64,000 nucleotides of DNA, from the NCBI GenBank assembly GCA_965278995.1, contig OZ257136.1, forward strand, positions 2,790,001-2,854,000, written 5' to 3'. Below, in pieces: positions 44,841 through 53,258 of the stretch. Position 1 is the first letter of the stretch. Each line of letters begins with the position of its first letter. Source of the DNA: JADJYF01 sp965278995. Its GTDB lineage: Bacteria; Pseudomonadota; Gammaproteobacteria; Ga0077536. The position numbers and the translations under genes were made by a program. A model generated the notes under the pieces. The model was not told where the DNA came from. It did not search any database and worked only from the letters and a program-made list of their open reading frames with translations.

Positions 44841-45355
44841 GGCGGCTTTGCCGCTGACTCGTCGGCCAAGGGCGAATACTGCCGAAGCGCCTGCTGTACT
44901 GCGGCGACTATCGCGGCATAGCCGGTGCAGCGGCAGATTGCTGCGGACAAACGCTGGCGCAACTCGATTTCATCCAGTTCAGGTCGATCGCGGAATTGTG
45001 CCATGAGCTCCAGCGCGATCATCAGGAAGCCCGGCGTACAGAAGCCGCATTGCGCCGCATGCTGATCGACGAAAGCCTGCTGCAGTGCGCGGCCGTCGAC
45101 GCTTGCAGCGAGACCCTCGACCGTCGTCACGCTGCGGCTCTCGACCTGAATGGCGAGTGTCAGACACGAGCGCACGCTCAGCCCGTCGATACACACTGTG
45201 CAGGCGCCGCAGACGCCTTCTTCGCAACCGAGATGCACGCTCGGGCAACCATGCCGGCGCAACAGCCCGGCGAGCATTTCATGGCCGTGTACGGTCGCCC
45301 GCAAAGCCACGCCATTCAAGTTGAATTCAACGTCAGTGCCAGCTATTTCGGTCAT
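44837..45355 (-). CDS. Molybdenum hydroxylase small subunit, 2Fe-2S protein
   Basis: Encodes 172 residues from the ATG at 45355, two bases after the FAD subunit stop. Plant-type [2Fe-2S] ligands C44, C49, C52, C64 (CEEGVCGACTVC) and the second helical cluster C103-x2-C106 ... C141-x-C143 (CRC). This is a CoxS/HcrC/IorA-like subunit that passes electrons from the Mo cofactor to FAD. Operon order is FAD subunit, small, large (M-S-L). Confidence 0.95.
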   Translation of the reverse strand: MTEIAGTDVEFNLNGVALRATVHGHEMLAGLLRRHGCPSVHLGCEEGVCGACTVCIDGLSVRSCLTLAIQVESRSVTTVEGLAASVDGRALQQAFVDQHAAQCGFCTPGFLMIALELMAQFRDRPELDEIELRQRLSAAICRCTGYAAIVAAVQQALRQYSPLADESAAKPP

Positions 45356-45357
45356 GG

Positions 45358-46164
45358 TCAGGCCCCGGCTGTCATCGTCGCGCGCGCGCGCTCCAATGCT
45401 TCCAGGCCAAGCTGTATACGATAGGCCCGCGGCCAGCACGCTACTGGCTCGATATCTTCATCGCGGTCCAGCGCGCGTTCAAAGCAGATGCGCGGATCGA
45501 CGAGTTGTTCAGCCTGTAAAATGATCGGCGTTACAGTGACTCCGCTCACTACGGCGCGTGCAGGTAGTCCTGGGTCGCTGCGAAGCACGACCGCAACGAT
45601 AGCGCGGCCGCCGCTGGGCCGCAGCGTAAACTCACAGAAGCCATAAGCACTCTCACACCCTGCTGCGGGAATCAGCACGGCCGTGATGAGTTCGTTCGGA
45701 TACAATGCGGAGATGCGATGCGCCGTCTGCAGCAATTCCATGGTGGTCTCGCGTCGACTGGTCACTATCACCGCTTGTGCTGCGTGCAGCAGCAGATTCA
45801 CTTCCGATAATCCGTCAGCGAGGGCGACGTGACCGCCGATAGTCGACCGATTGCGAATGGTGTGATTCGCAACCAACGGCAGCACCTGTTTCAACACGGG
45901 TAACGCGCGCAGTGCAGTGGGATTGCTCAGGAGCTCACTCAAAGTGACCGAAGCGCCGATGTATAGTCCGCGCGCATCATTCACGATACCGCGCAGCTCC
46001 ATCAGATCGGTGATATCGACCATCTGTCTGCAGCGCCGTTCCCGACGATTGAGCTCAGCGAGCAGTGTCTGGCCGCCGGCGAGATAAGCAGAATCCGCCA
46101 CCGCCGCATGACGCGCCACGGCATCAGCAACACTGCGCGCACGATGATAAAGCGGCACAGTCAT
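45358..46164 (-). CDS. Molybdenum hydroxylase FAD-binding subunit
   Basis: Encodes 268 residues. FAD pyrophosphate loops LAGGQTLLAELNRRE and the isoalloxazine-site NRSTIGGHVALADGLSE are present, followed by the CO_deh_flav_C domain (SAYGFCEFTLRPSGGRAIVAVVLR). It oxidises reduced 2Fe-2S centres and passes electrons to a quinone, oxygen or a carrier; no dedicated acceptor gene is seen. First gene of the operon, with 72 bases between it and the DJ-1 gene upstream on the same strand. Confidence 0.94.
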   Translation of the reverse strand: MTVPLYHRARSVADAVARHAAVADSAYLAGGQTLLAELNRRERRCRQMVDITDLMELRGIVNDARGLYIGASVTLSELLSNPTALRALPVLKQVLPLVANHTIRNRSTIGGHVALADGLSEVNLLLHAAQAVIVTSRRETTMELLQTAHRISALYPNELITAVLIPAAGCESAYGFCEFTLRPSGGRAIVAVVLRSDPGLPARAVVSGVTVTPIILQAEQLVDPRICFERALDRDEDIEPVACWPRAYRIQLGLEALERARATMTAGA

Positions 46165-46236
46165 TCTGCTTGAAACAGGCTGGCGCTCAATCGTTGCCCC
46201 ACACTTTGCGCACAGAGAGTACGTGACACAAGGCAG

Positions 46237-46935
46237 CTACGCCGCGCTGGCCAGTTTCAATCGGCGTACGATCGCCTGCGCCAGCGGCTGCGCCGATGCC
46301 GGATTCTGCCCGGTGATGATATGTCCATCGGTAACGACATTCGCTTCGAACGGCGCCGCTGCCAGGTAGATGGCACCGACTTTTTTCAGGTGTTCTTCGG
46401 GCAGCAGAGGAACCACCTGCGCGACGCCAGCCAATTCATCTTCACGATTGCTGATACCGGTGACCCTGCGCCCCTTCAGCAGACTCAGCCCGTCCTCGGC
46501 CTCGGCTGCAATCAAGCCGAGTACGCCGTGGCATACACCGGCAATCAGCGCTCGCCGCCGGTTCATCGCCTCGACCAGCCGCTTGATATCCGCATTGAGC
46601 GGGAAATCCCACGCCGTACCCGACCCGCCGACGAAGAAGATCGCATCACAGCTATCGGCGCACATGGTCGAGACGGCAGCGGTTGAACGCAATTTCTCCT
46701 GCGCATGACTGTCCGCCAGGAAGCGTATGCCGGCATCGAGCAGCCAGTCGGCTTTGCTGCTGAGCGGATCGATGGGTGCTGAGCCGCCTGCGATCGAGAG
46801 CAGCTCGACAGCGAGTCCTGCGTCGAGAAAGGTGTAATAGGGTGCCGCCAGTTCTTCCAGCCAGCTGCCAGTCAGGACGCCGGTGTTACCCAGGTGCTGG
46901 TGGGAGGTCAGGACCATCAATACCGAACCCGTCAT
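46237..46935 (-). CDS. DJ-1/PfpI family protein, second copy
   Basis: Encodes 232 residues from ATG 46935 (GGGAG eight bases upstream); ATG 46953 and TTG 46968 are alternatives. Catalytic elbow AGVCHGVLGL, conserved E near LEELAAPYYTF, and FFVGGSGTAWDF. It is a clear paralogue of the protein at 8359-9054 with shared TSHxHLGNTG and GHIITGQNPAS endings. Deglycase, glyoxalase or chaperone function is possible. Lies upstream of the molybdenum hydroxylase operon on the same strand and may head it. Confidence 0.91.
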   Translation of the reverse strand: MTGSVLMVLTSHQHLGNTGVLTGSWLEELAAPYYTFLDAGLAVELLSIAGGSAPIDPLSSKADWLLDAGIRFLADSHAQEKLRSTAAVSTMCADSCDAIFFVGGSGTAWDFPLNADIKRLVEAMNRRRALIAGVCHGVLGLIAAEAEDGLSLLKGRRVTGISNREDELAGVAQVVPLLPEEHLKKVGAIYLAAAPFEANVVTDGHIITGQNPASAQPLAQAIVRRLKLASAA

Positions 46936-47016
46936 CGCGCGCACTCCCGTCATCGACGTACCGCGCAACGATGCACTAAAGTCCGCTCGTTCGTCGAGCT
47001 ATCCGATCGGAGGGGT

Positions 47017-47040
47017 AAGCACTGTCCTTTCGGACAGCTT
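47017..47040. promoter_or_regulatory. Bulged hairpin upstream of the Rieske oxygenase gene
   Basis: AAGC, bulge AC, TGTCC, loop TTTC, GGACA, GCTT: nine pairs with a 2-base bulge. It lies 61-84 bases upstream of the ATG in the divergent region between the DJ-1 and Rieske genes. It could be an operator or a leader hairpin; there is no T-run. Confidence 0.35.
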
Positions 47041-47100
47041 GCCGGACGACGTGCATTTTTGAATAGTGCAACCTCCACGCCCTCTTTCCACGGAGCCGCC

Positions 47101-48126
47101 ATGTCTGCAATACAGCCAGAATCCGCCCGCACGATTGCCACGCCCAGAAGCTTCCGGCGACCGACTTCGGCGGCCGTTCCTTTCGAAGGCGAGGACGGCC
47201 TGTTCACGCAGTCGTGGTTCCCGATCTGCGCCTCGAGCGCAGCTACCCGCGACTTCGTCCGCGGTTTCGATTTTCTCGATGGCCGCGTCATCGTGTTCCG
47301 CGATGCCGAGGGTCGAGCCCATGTGAAAAGCGCCTACTGCCCGCATATGGGCGCGGATCTCTCGATCGGCGACATGGTCGACGGCAATGTTCGATGCGTA
47401 TTTCACCATTGGCAATACGGCCCCAACGGTCGCTGCATCAAGACTGCCGGCGGCGAACCACCGCCACCGACTGCGCGACTGTTCGAGTTCCCGACCGTGG
47501 AAAAATATGGTCTGGTGTGGGCCTATAACGGCGTCGAGCCGCACTACGACATACCCGGCCTGCCATATGCGGATGACGAACTGGTGTACAAGATGAAAGT
47601 ACTGGGGACCGCGCCGGTCGATCCATGGATACTGGTGGCCAATACTCCTGACATCCAGCACATCAAGTATCTTCACGGCATACAGTTGGACGGCGAGGAT
47701 CCGCACGCGCAGGTCGAATGGACTGACCATTCGATGTACTACAATTTCGGCGGCACGCATCCGACCGGTCAACCCGTGAGTCACCGCGTCGGTATCGTCG
47801 GTACCAGCATGTACTGGCAGGCCAGCGACTTCGGCGGCCAATGGTTCGGTTTCGTGGCGCCTTTCGGTATGCCGCGACCGGGAAAGACCATCATTTATTT
47901 TATCGTCGCGGCACGCAAAGACATGGGCACCGCGGAAGAAATCGATGCGTTCCTCGATTTCGTGCTCGATGTGGAAACCAAAGTCGTAGTCGAAGACATG
48001 CTCAACATGGAGACCATTCATTTTCACCCGGGCGTTCTGACCAAGGCCGATCTCACATTGAACCGCTTCTTTGATTACATGCGCCGCTATCCTCGCGCGC
48101 ATCCGTCAGGTGAATTCATCAAGTAA
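47101..48126 (+). CDS. Rieske non-haem iron oxygenase, alpha subunit
   Basis: Encodes 341 residues; ATG preceded by GGAG. Rieske ligands C80, H82, C99, H102 (YCPHMG ... RCVFHHW). Mononuclear iron site NTPDIQHIKYLHG with D184, H187, H192. Length and spacing fit the KshA/vanillate demethylase/oxygenase group that works without a beta subunit. It hydroxylates or demethylates an aromatic or polycyclic substrate and needs a reductase, none of which is adjacent. The Rrf2 gene follows 134 bases downstream. Confidence 0.93.
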   Translation: MSAIQPESARTIATPRSFRRPTSAAVPFEGEDGLFTQSWFPICASSAATRDFVRGFDFLDGRVIVFRDAEGRAHVKSAYCPHMGADLSIGDMVDGNVRCVFHHWQYGPNGRCIKTAGGEPPPPTARLFEFPTVEKYGLVWAYNGVEPHYDIPGLPYADDELVYKMKVLGTAPVDPWILVANTPDIQHIKYLHGIQLDGEDPHAQVEWTDHSMYYNFGGTHPTGQPVSHRVGIVGTSMYWQASDFGGQWFGFVAPFGMPRPGKTIIYFIVAARKDMGTAEEIDAFLDFVLDVETKVVVEDMLNMETIHFHPGVLTKADLTLNRFFDYMRRYPRAHPSGEFIK

Positions 48127-48224
48127 CTGAACGGTAGCTTATTGAAATAATGTAAAGCGACGATTTCGGGCTAGCACAGCGCGCATGCCGACAACGTTAC
48201 CGACCTGGGATCCGGCAATCAGTC

Positions 48225-48260
48225 TTGCAATCCATAACGCGGACTACTATAGTCCGAGTT
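48225..48260 (+). promoter_or_regulatory. Promoter with overlapping Rrf2/IscR-like operator
   Basis: -35 TTGCAA (48225-48230), 17-base spacer, -10 TATAGT (48248-48253). The -10 box lies in a 25-bp dyad: AACGCGGACTA, CTA, TAGTCCGAGTT (48236-48260; 10 of 11 pairs). The core GACT-N5-AGTC matches the IscR type 1 core. The expected transcript start falls at or next to the ATG at 48261, and no ribosome-binding site fits between, so the mRNA may be leaderless. Confidence 0.6.
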
Positions 48261-48827
48261 ATGGCACATCTAACCACCAGCGTTGAATACGGCATCCACT
48301 GCCTGCTGTGGCTGGTCGGCGCGGGCGACAAACAACCGAGCAGTCGCGATCTGGCCGAACTGCAGGGCATTTCGTCGAGCTTCGTTGCCAAAATCTTTCC
48401 CAAGCTGGAGAAAGCGGGAATTGTCATCTCGAATCAGGGCCTGAATGGCGGTTATCGCCTGGCCAAGCCGGCCGAAGACATCACGGTGTTGGCGATAGTC
48501 GATGCGATCGAGGGCACCAAGCCACTGTTCGATTGCCAGGAAATCCGCGGCAATTGCGCGCTCTTCGACGGCGCTCCGCCGCGCTGGGCGACCAATGGCG
48601 TCTGCGCGATTCATGCCGTGATGTTGCGCGCGGAGAAAGCCATGCGCGACACCCTGGCGCATGAGACGCTGGCCGATCTGGCACAGAAGCTCGGTCACAA
48701 AGCCCCGGAGAACTTCGGCCGCGGTGTTCACGTCTGGCTGGACTCGCGGGGCGCTGCCCGCCGGCTATCGCGAACGGTCAAGAAGCTGGAGCGGCAATCG
48801 GATCCGCCGACGGGTCGAACCAGCTGA
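48261..48827 (+). CDS. Rrf2 family Fe-S-type transcriptional regulator
   Basis: Encodes 188 residues; ATG 48261 matches the family start (MAHLTTSVEYGIHCLLWL). Winged-helix DNA-binding ~1-80, wing GGYRLAKPAEDITVLAIVDAIEG. Conserved cysteines C92, C99 and C114 (FDCQEIRGNC ... GVCAIH) indicate a [2Fe-2S] or [4Fe-4S] cluster sensing NO, iron or redox state. The ~50-residue C-terminal extension is longer than in IscR or NsrR. Binding site in its own promoter suggests autorepression. It precedes the FAD oxidoreductase gene by 106 bases and could control it. Confidence 0.93.
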   Translation: MAHLTTSVEYGIHCLLWLVGAGDKQPSSRDLAELQGISSSFVAKIFPKLEKAGIVISNQGLNGGYRLAKPAEDITVLAIVDAIEGTKPLFDCQEIRGNCALFDGAPPRWATNGVCAIHAVMLRAEKAMRDTLAHETLADLAQKLGHKAPENFGRGVHVWLDSRGAARRLSRTVKKLERQSDPPTGRTS

Positions 48828-48885
48828 TGCAATCATTTCAAAGTTTCCGGTCGCACGCTGAACGACAGGAATTCCCGAGCCCGCA

Positions 48886-48903
48886 CCTGCTCGACAGAGC
48901 AGG
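48886..48903 (+). promoter_or_regulatory. Hairpin between the Rrf2 gene and the flavoprotein gene
   Basis: CCTGCTC, loop GACA, GAGCAGG: seven perfect pairs, 31-48 bases before the next ATG. No T-run follows. The right arm runs into GGACTAT, a half-match to the Rrf2 operator core, so it may be a second site or an mRNA leader structure. Confidence 0.35.
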
Positions 48904-48933
48904 ACTATCTGTAATCATTGAAGGAACGACGTC

Positions 48934-50157
48934 ATGACCGCTAGTGCAACGACAAAGAGAATCGTCATCGCCGGCTCCGGTTTCGCCGGGACCTGGTCGG
49001 CCATTTCCGCGGCACGGGCCGTTGCCCTGGCCGGCATGGAGAAGACGGTAGAAATCACCGTCGTATCACCGGCACCCGAGCTACATATCCGACCACGCCT
49101 GTATGAAACGGTATTCGAGGAGATGGCGCCTGATGTCGGAGCGCTGTTCGCGGCTGTCGGTGTGCGCTACTTCGCCGGCACTGTCGAAAAAATTCATGCA
49201 GAGAGCCATGAGGTCACGGTGTTGAGCAACGGCGGTGTCCGCTCGACGCTGCCCTACGATCGTTTCGTACTGGCAGCGGGAAGCCAGCTGTTCCTCCCGA
49301 ATATTCCCGGCCTCAAAGAACACAGCTTCAACGTTGATCAGCTCTCGAACGCCATTGCGCTCGATCAGCACTTGCGTGCGCTTGCCAGCAAGCCGTCGAC
49401 AACTGCCCGCAATACTGTCGTTGTTGCCGGCGGCGGGTTCACCGGCATTGAAACCGTGTGCGAGATGCCACAGCGCTTGCGCGACATCTTCGGCAAAGAC
49501 ACCCCGATCAGGGTCGTGGTGCTGGAACAGGCGGCGGCAATCGGGCCTGATCTGGGTCCGGTCCCGCGCCCGGTCATTGAAGAAGCGCTGGCCGAATGCG
49601 GCGTCGAGGTCATAACGTCATCCGGCGCCGCGGCCATTGATGCCGGTAGTGTCACCACCTCGACAGGCGCGCGCATCGAAACCAACACGGTGGTCTGGAC
49701 AGCCGGCGCCAGAGCACATCCTCTGACCGCCCAGATCGCCGGTGAACGCGATCGCTTCGGTCGCATTCATGCCGACGCCTGGCTGCGTGCGAAAGGCGCA
49801 AAAGACATTTTCGTGACCGGCGATGTCGCTATGGCAGCGACCGATAACGATGGCCATGTCGCCTCCATGTCGTGCCAGCATGCGCTCAGCCTCGGTCGCG
49901 TCGCGGGGCACAATGCCGCGGCCGAACTGGTCGGTCTGCCGACGCATCCTTACAGCCAGCCGAAATACGTGACCTGTCTCGACCTCGGGCCGTGGGGCGC
50001 GATCTTCACTGAGGGCTGGGACCGCCAGGTGATCATGACGCGTGAAGTCGGCAAAGCGACGAAACGCGCAATCAACACGCAGTGGATATATCCGCCGCAG
50101 GCCGACAAGGAAGCAGCGTTCGCGATCGCCAATCCCGACTACGTCATCGTTCCATGA
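48934..50157 (+). CDS. FAD-dependent pyridine nucleotide-disulphide-type oxidoreductase (NDH-2-like)
   Basis: Encodes 407 residues; ATG preceded by GAAGGAA. FAD motif IVIAGSGFAGTWSA (GxGxxG) near the N-terminus, NAD motif VVVAGGGFTGIETV, and FAD-binding DIFVTGDVAMA. No redox CxxxxC, so it is a single-domain reductase of the NDH-2/ferredoxin-reductase type. NADH:quinone or electron-carrier reduction is plausible, including as reductase for the nearby oxygenase. It ends 19 bases inside the antisense VF530 gene. Confidence 0.9.
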   Translation: MTASATTKRIVIAGSGFAGTWSAISAARAVALAGMEKTVEITVVSPAPELHIRPRLYETVFEEMAPDVGALFAAVGVRYFAGTVEKIHAESHEVTVLSNGGVRSTLPYDRFVLAAGSQLFLPNIPGLKEHSFNVDQLSNAIALDQHLRALASKPSTTARNTVVVAGGGFTGIETVCEMPQRLRDIFGKDTPIRVVVLEQAAAIGPDLGPVPRPVIEEALAECGVEVITSSGAAAIDAGSVTTSTGARIETNTVVWTAGARAHPLTAQIAGERDRFGRIHADAWLRAKGAKDIFVTGDVAMAATDNDGHVASMSCQHALSLGRVAGHNAAAELVGLPTHPYSQPKYVTCLDLGPWGAIFTEGWDRQVIMTREVGKATKRAINTQWIYPPQADKEAAFAIANPDYVIVP

Positions 50158-50438
50158 AGACCATCGTCGAGAGCCTGGTCTTCTACATACCAGGCTTCGA
50201 CTTTCTCCCTAGCCCAGGGTGTACGGCGCAGGAACTTGAGGCTCGAGGTCACGGTTGGTTCGAACAGAAAACAACGTATCGGAATGCGTCGACTCATCGC
50301 TTCCCAGCCGTGCTGCGCGACCAGATGTTCCACGATGACTTTCAGCGTAATGCCGTGCAACGGTTCACGTGGTCGTGCCAGCGGCTTCCACACCGGTGCT
50401 TTGCCTGACGCCTCATCCGTATCGTCATCGCTGATCAC
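50139..50438 (-). CDS. VF530 family DNA-binding protein (DUF2132)
   Basis: Encodes 99 residues. Start is a GTG overlapping the amidohydrolase stop (GTGA). The family core is LHGITLKVIVEHLVAQHGWEAMSRRIPIRC and the strongly conserved SSLKFLRRTPWAREKVEAWYV. VF530-type proteins are small double-stranded DNA-binding proteins of unknown function; the solved member is from Vibrio fischeri. Its 3' end overlaps the convergent flavoprotein gene by 19 bases. Coupling to the amidohydrolase may be only positional. Confidence 0.9.
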   Translation of the reverse strand: MISDDDTDEASGKAPVWKPLARPREPLHGITLKVIVEHLVAQHGWEAMSRRIPIRCFLFEPTVTSSLKFLRRTPWAREKVEAWYVEDQALDDGLHGTMT

Positions 50439-52156
50439 AAGCCGGTGCCTCGCGGACCCACCACCCGCCCTTCGAACACCGTTTCGAGGACCTGGGTGTC
50501 GCTGATCTGTTCGGGCGGAATGTCGAAAATATTGCGGTCGAGCACGATTAAATCGGCCCGCCTGCCTGTCGCGATATACCCGCTGTCGGCTTCCAATCCA
50601 AGCGCGCCTGCGCCGTTGCGCGTAAAGATGGCAATAGCGTCACCCAGACCGATGGCCTGCTCCGGCTCCAGCTGACCGGGTGCGACACCATACGGATCGC
50701 GTCGCGTGACCATCGCTTCGATGCCCGGCCAGGGATTGGGTGACGGCACGACCGAGGGCCAATCCGAACCGTAGATCATTTCGGCACCAGCATCGCGCAG
50801 CGCCCTGATTGGCCAGAAGCGATTGGCGCGCTCGCGACCGATCACGCTCGCCATGGTTTCGACCAGTGGCGAGGGGTACCACAATATCGGTGACAATTCG
50901 GCGACAGCACCCAGCGCCTTGAATCGCGCCATATCATCGGCATGGATCAGCTCCGCGTGTGCCATCTCATGGCGCAATCCGGAGCTGCCGTTGGCCGCGC
51001 GTGCCGCAGCGATAGCGTCAAGGCCGGCCCGCACCGAGCCATCGCCAGTCGCATGCATCTTGACTGTGAGTCCGAGTTTATCGAGGCGGATCAGCGCGGC
51101 GTTCAGCGCGGCCTGGGGATGTTGCAGATCGCCTTTGAAATCCACGGCGTGTTTACCATCCGGCGCGTAGGCGTCGAGCATGACTGCCGTGCGCGTCGGC
51201 GGTATGCCATCGACGAAGATTTTGGCGTAGCCGGTACGCACATGCGGCGTCTGATCGTCGACCCAATGTTCGAGGTTGCGATCTTCGTCGACCTGCGCTT
51301 CGGTCCAACTGGCGTGCCACGGGCGGCTCGTCGCGACGCGCACGTTCAACCGACCGGCACGATCGAGCGCGGCATAGGCCCGCACAGCGTAGCCGTCAGC
51401 GAGCGCGTCTTTCATCGCCACGATACCGAAACTGTTGAGTTGGGCCACGGCCCACAGAATCGCCGCCTTGTACTCGCTATCGGATCGTTTGGGCAACTGC
51501 TTCATCGCGTTGTAGGCCGCGTTGTCGAACAGAATGCCGGTCGCCTCATGACTCGTCTTGTCGCGGACGATCACGCCACCATCGGGATCAGGCGTAGTCG
51601 CTGCAATATCGAGCTCGGCCAGCGCGCGCGAATTGACCCAGGCGTTGTGGTATGTCGAGTCAATCAGATAAACCGGATTGTCAGGCGCAGCGGCATCGAG
51701 CATCTCGCGCGTCGGCGGTTTATCGGTTTCGAGCGTTTCAGCGGCCCATTGGCCGCCGCGGATCCAGCTTCCTTTCGGCGCAGCGGCAGCACACGCGCCG
51801 ACCCTTTCGACGATCCCGGCTAACGGTGTGGTAAACGGGAAGCTGCATTCGACGAGATGCTGAAAGCCGCCTTCGACTGGATGCAGATGCATGTCGTGGA
51901 TGCCCGGCATCGCCATGCGGCCGTCGAGTTCGACGATGCGCGTCTCTGGGCCGATATATGCGCCGACCTCGCTATCGCTGCCTACTGCGATATAGCGGCC
52001 GCCCTTGATCGCGACTGCCTCGACCCACGATTTCACGTCATCGACGGTATAAATGCGTCCACCGCGATAAATCGTGTCGGCCGCCGTGACGGCAGCCATC
52101 GTTGCCACCGGCACGGCCACGGCAAGCAGGGCAACGAGTGGAATGCTGAAGCGCAT
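50435..52156 (-). CDS. Exported amidohydrolase family protein (YtcJ-like)
   Basis: Encodes 573 residues with a signal peptide (MRFSIPLVALLAVAVPVATMAAVTA). Metal-binding HDMHLHP, later HATGDG and HAELIHADDMARF, and terminal SDWPSVVPSPNPWPGIEAMVTR. This is the amidohydrolase_3 (YtcJ/NfdA) branch with N-substituted formamide or other amide and imide substrates. Location is periplasmic or exported. It starts 71 bases after the LLM flavin-dependent gene stop. Confidence 0.91.
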   Translation of the reverse strand: MRFSIPLVALLAVAVPVATMAAVTAADTIYRGGRIYTVDDVKSWVEAVAIKGGRYIAVGSDSEVGAYIGPETRIVELDGRMAMPGIHDMHLHPVEGGFQHLVECSFPFTTPLAGIVERVGACAAAAPKGSWIRGGQWAAETLETDKPPTREMLDAAAPDNPVYLIDSTYHNAWVNSRALAELDIAATTPDPDGGVIVRDKTSHEATGILFDNAAYNAMKQLPKRSDSEYKAAILWAVAQLNSFGIVAMKDALADGYAVRAYAALDRAGRLNVRVATSRPWHASWTEAQVDEDRNLEHWVDDQTPHVRTGYAKIFVDGIPPTRTAVMLDAYAPDGKHAVDFKGDLQHPQAALNAALIRLDKLGLTVKMHATGDGSVRAGLDAIAAARAANGSSGLRHEMAHAELIHADDMARFKALGAVAELSPILWYPSPLVETMASVIGRERANRFWPIRALRDAGAEMIYGSDWPSVVPSPNPWPGIEAMVTRRDPYGVAPGQLEPEQAIGLGDAIAIFTRNGAGALGLEADSGYIATGRRADLIVLDRNIFDIPPEQISDTQVLETVFEGRVVGPRGTGL

Positions 52157-52227
52157 GCGCGGGTATCCTCACAACATCGGACCCGCATCGTACCGGAAAG
52201 CGCCGCAGCGTCGCAGCCAGCGGTGCC

Positions 52228-53190
52228 TCAGCGACGCAGAATGTCGAGAACGTCGGCGAAACGGACAATGCCCTCGCGATCCCAGGGGTGCGGCATGACC
52301 GATACGTGCTGTACGTCCATCGCTGCGAACTCAGCCAGCTGCTGCGCAATCGAGTCAGGCGCGCCACTGAGTGGTACGGAGCCCGGTATCGGATACTCAC
52401 CGTTGGTCAGGTTCACGGCGACAGTTGCATGACGAATGACCGTCGCCGGGTCGCGGCCATGTTTTTCGCAGGCCATTCGTACGCGCTCCCAGGCCGCGAG
52501 ATAACTGGCCGGGCCACAGTCGCCGAAAGCCAGTATGCAGTTCCACATATCGGCGTACTGGGCGACGAGGCGCGTCATACGCGGCCCGCCATGCAGAGTT
52601 CCAATCATGATGAGCGGCCCTTCAGCACGCGCTGCTTTGGGCAACAACGCGGCGTCTTCTGCGCGATGAAACTCACCTTGGTAATTTACGCACTCACCGC
52701 GGAGCAGCGGCGTGATGATGGCAAGTGCTTCCTCGAAGCGACTGATGCGCCGTTCGAACGGGTAACCGAAAGCGCGATGCTCAGACTCGAAATCGCCAGC
52801 GCCGATCCCCAGGGTGATGCGGCCGTTACTCAAGTCGTCGACGGTGTCGACCATGCGCGCGAACAGTGCCGGATTGCGCAAGCCTGCGTTTGTTACCAGG
52901 GTGCCGATTTCAACCCGTGTCGTTGCCATCGCAACCGCCGTCACGAGTGTCCAGCATTCCCACGCGCCGACTTTGATGCCAGCGTATTCCGCCGGCAACT
53001 CGATGCCGACTATCCGATAGTCGAGATAAGGTTCGTAATAGTGGTGATCGCTCACCCAGACCGCGTCGAAGCCCACCTGCTCGGCCAGCTGCGCCAGTGC
53101 AACCACGTCACGCGTACTTGGCGTCGCGCCATTCAGCGCACCGCTCCACGTCGGAAGAAACAGCCCCAGCTTTAACTCGGCAGGCGTCAT
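52228..53190 (-). CDS. LLM class flavin-dependent oxidoreductase
   Basis: Encodes 320 residues. Luciferase-like TIM barrel: LGLFLPTWSGALNGATPSTRDVVALAQLAEQVGFDAVWVSDHHYYEPYL, TTRVEIGTLVTNAGLRNPALFARMVDTVDDLSNGRITLGIGAGDFESEHRAFGYPF and PLIMIGTLHGGPRMTRLVAQYADMWN. Uses F420 or FMNH2; the subclass resembles F420-dependent proteins but the cofactor cannot be decided. Likely substrate unknown. Upstream AsmA gene is 68 bases away on the same strand. Confidence 0.92.
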   Translation of the reverse strand: MTPAELKLGLFLPTWSGALNGATPSTRDVVALAQLAEQVGFDAVWVSDHHYYEPYLDYRIVGIELPAEYAGIKVGAWECWTLVTAVAMATTRVEIGTLVTNAGLRNPALFARMVDTVDDLSNGRITLGIGAGDFESEHRAFGYPFERRISRFEEALAIITPLLRGECVNYQGEFHRAEDAALLPKAARAEGPLIMIGTLHGGPRMTRLVAQYADMWNCILAFGDCGPASYLAAWERVRMACEKHGRDPATVIRHATVAVNLTNGEYPIPGSVPLSGAPDSIAQQLAEFAAMDVQHVSVMPHPWDREGIVRFADVLDILRR

Positions 53191-53258
53191 TGCCGCTCCG
53201 CAGCGTTCGCCAGCGGACAGGCTGGTCTGGCAAGCACGCGGCTCATCGTTACTTCTGC

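Noticed and set aside
46999..48102. Minus-strand open frame of 367 codons opposite the Rieske oxygenase
   Set aside because: The plus-strand frame has complete Rieske and iron-site motifs; the antisense frame has none and spans the oxygenase promoter region.
50942..51823. Plus-strand open frame of 293 codons opposite the amidohydrolase
   Set aside because: No domain signature; the opposite strand carries intact metal-binding motifs over the same region.
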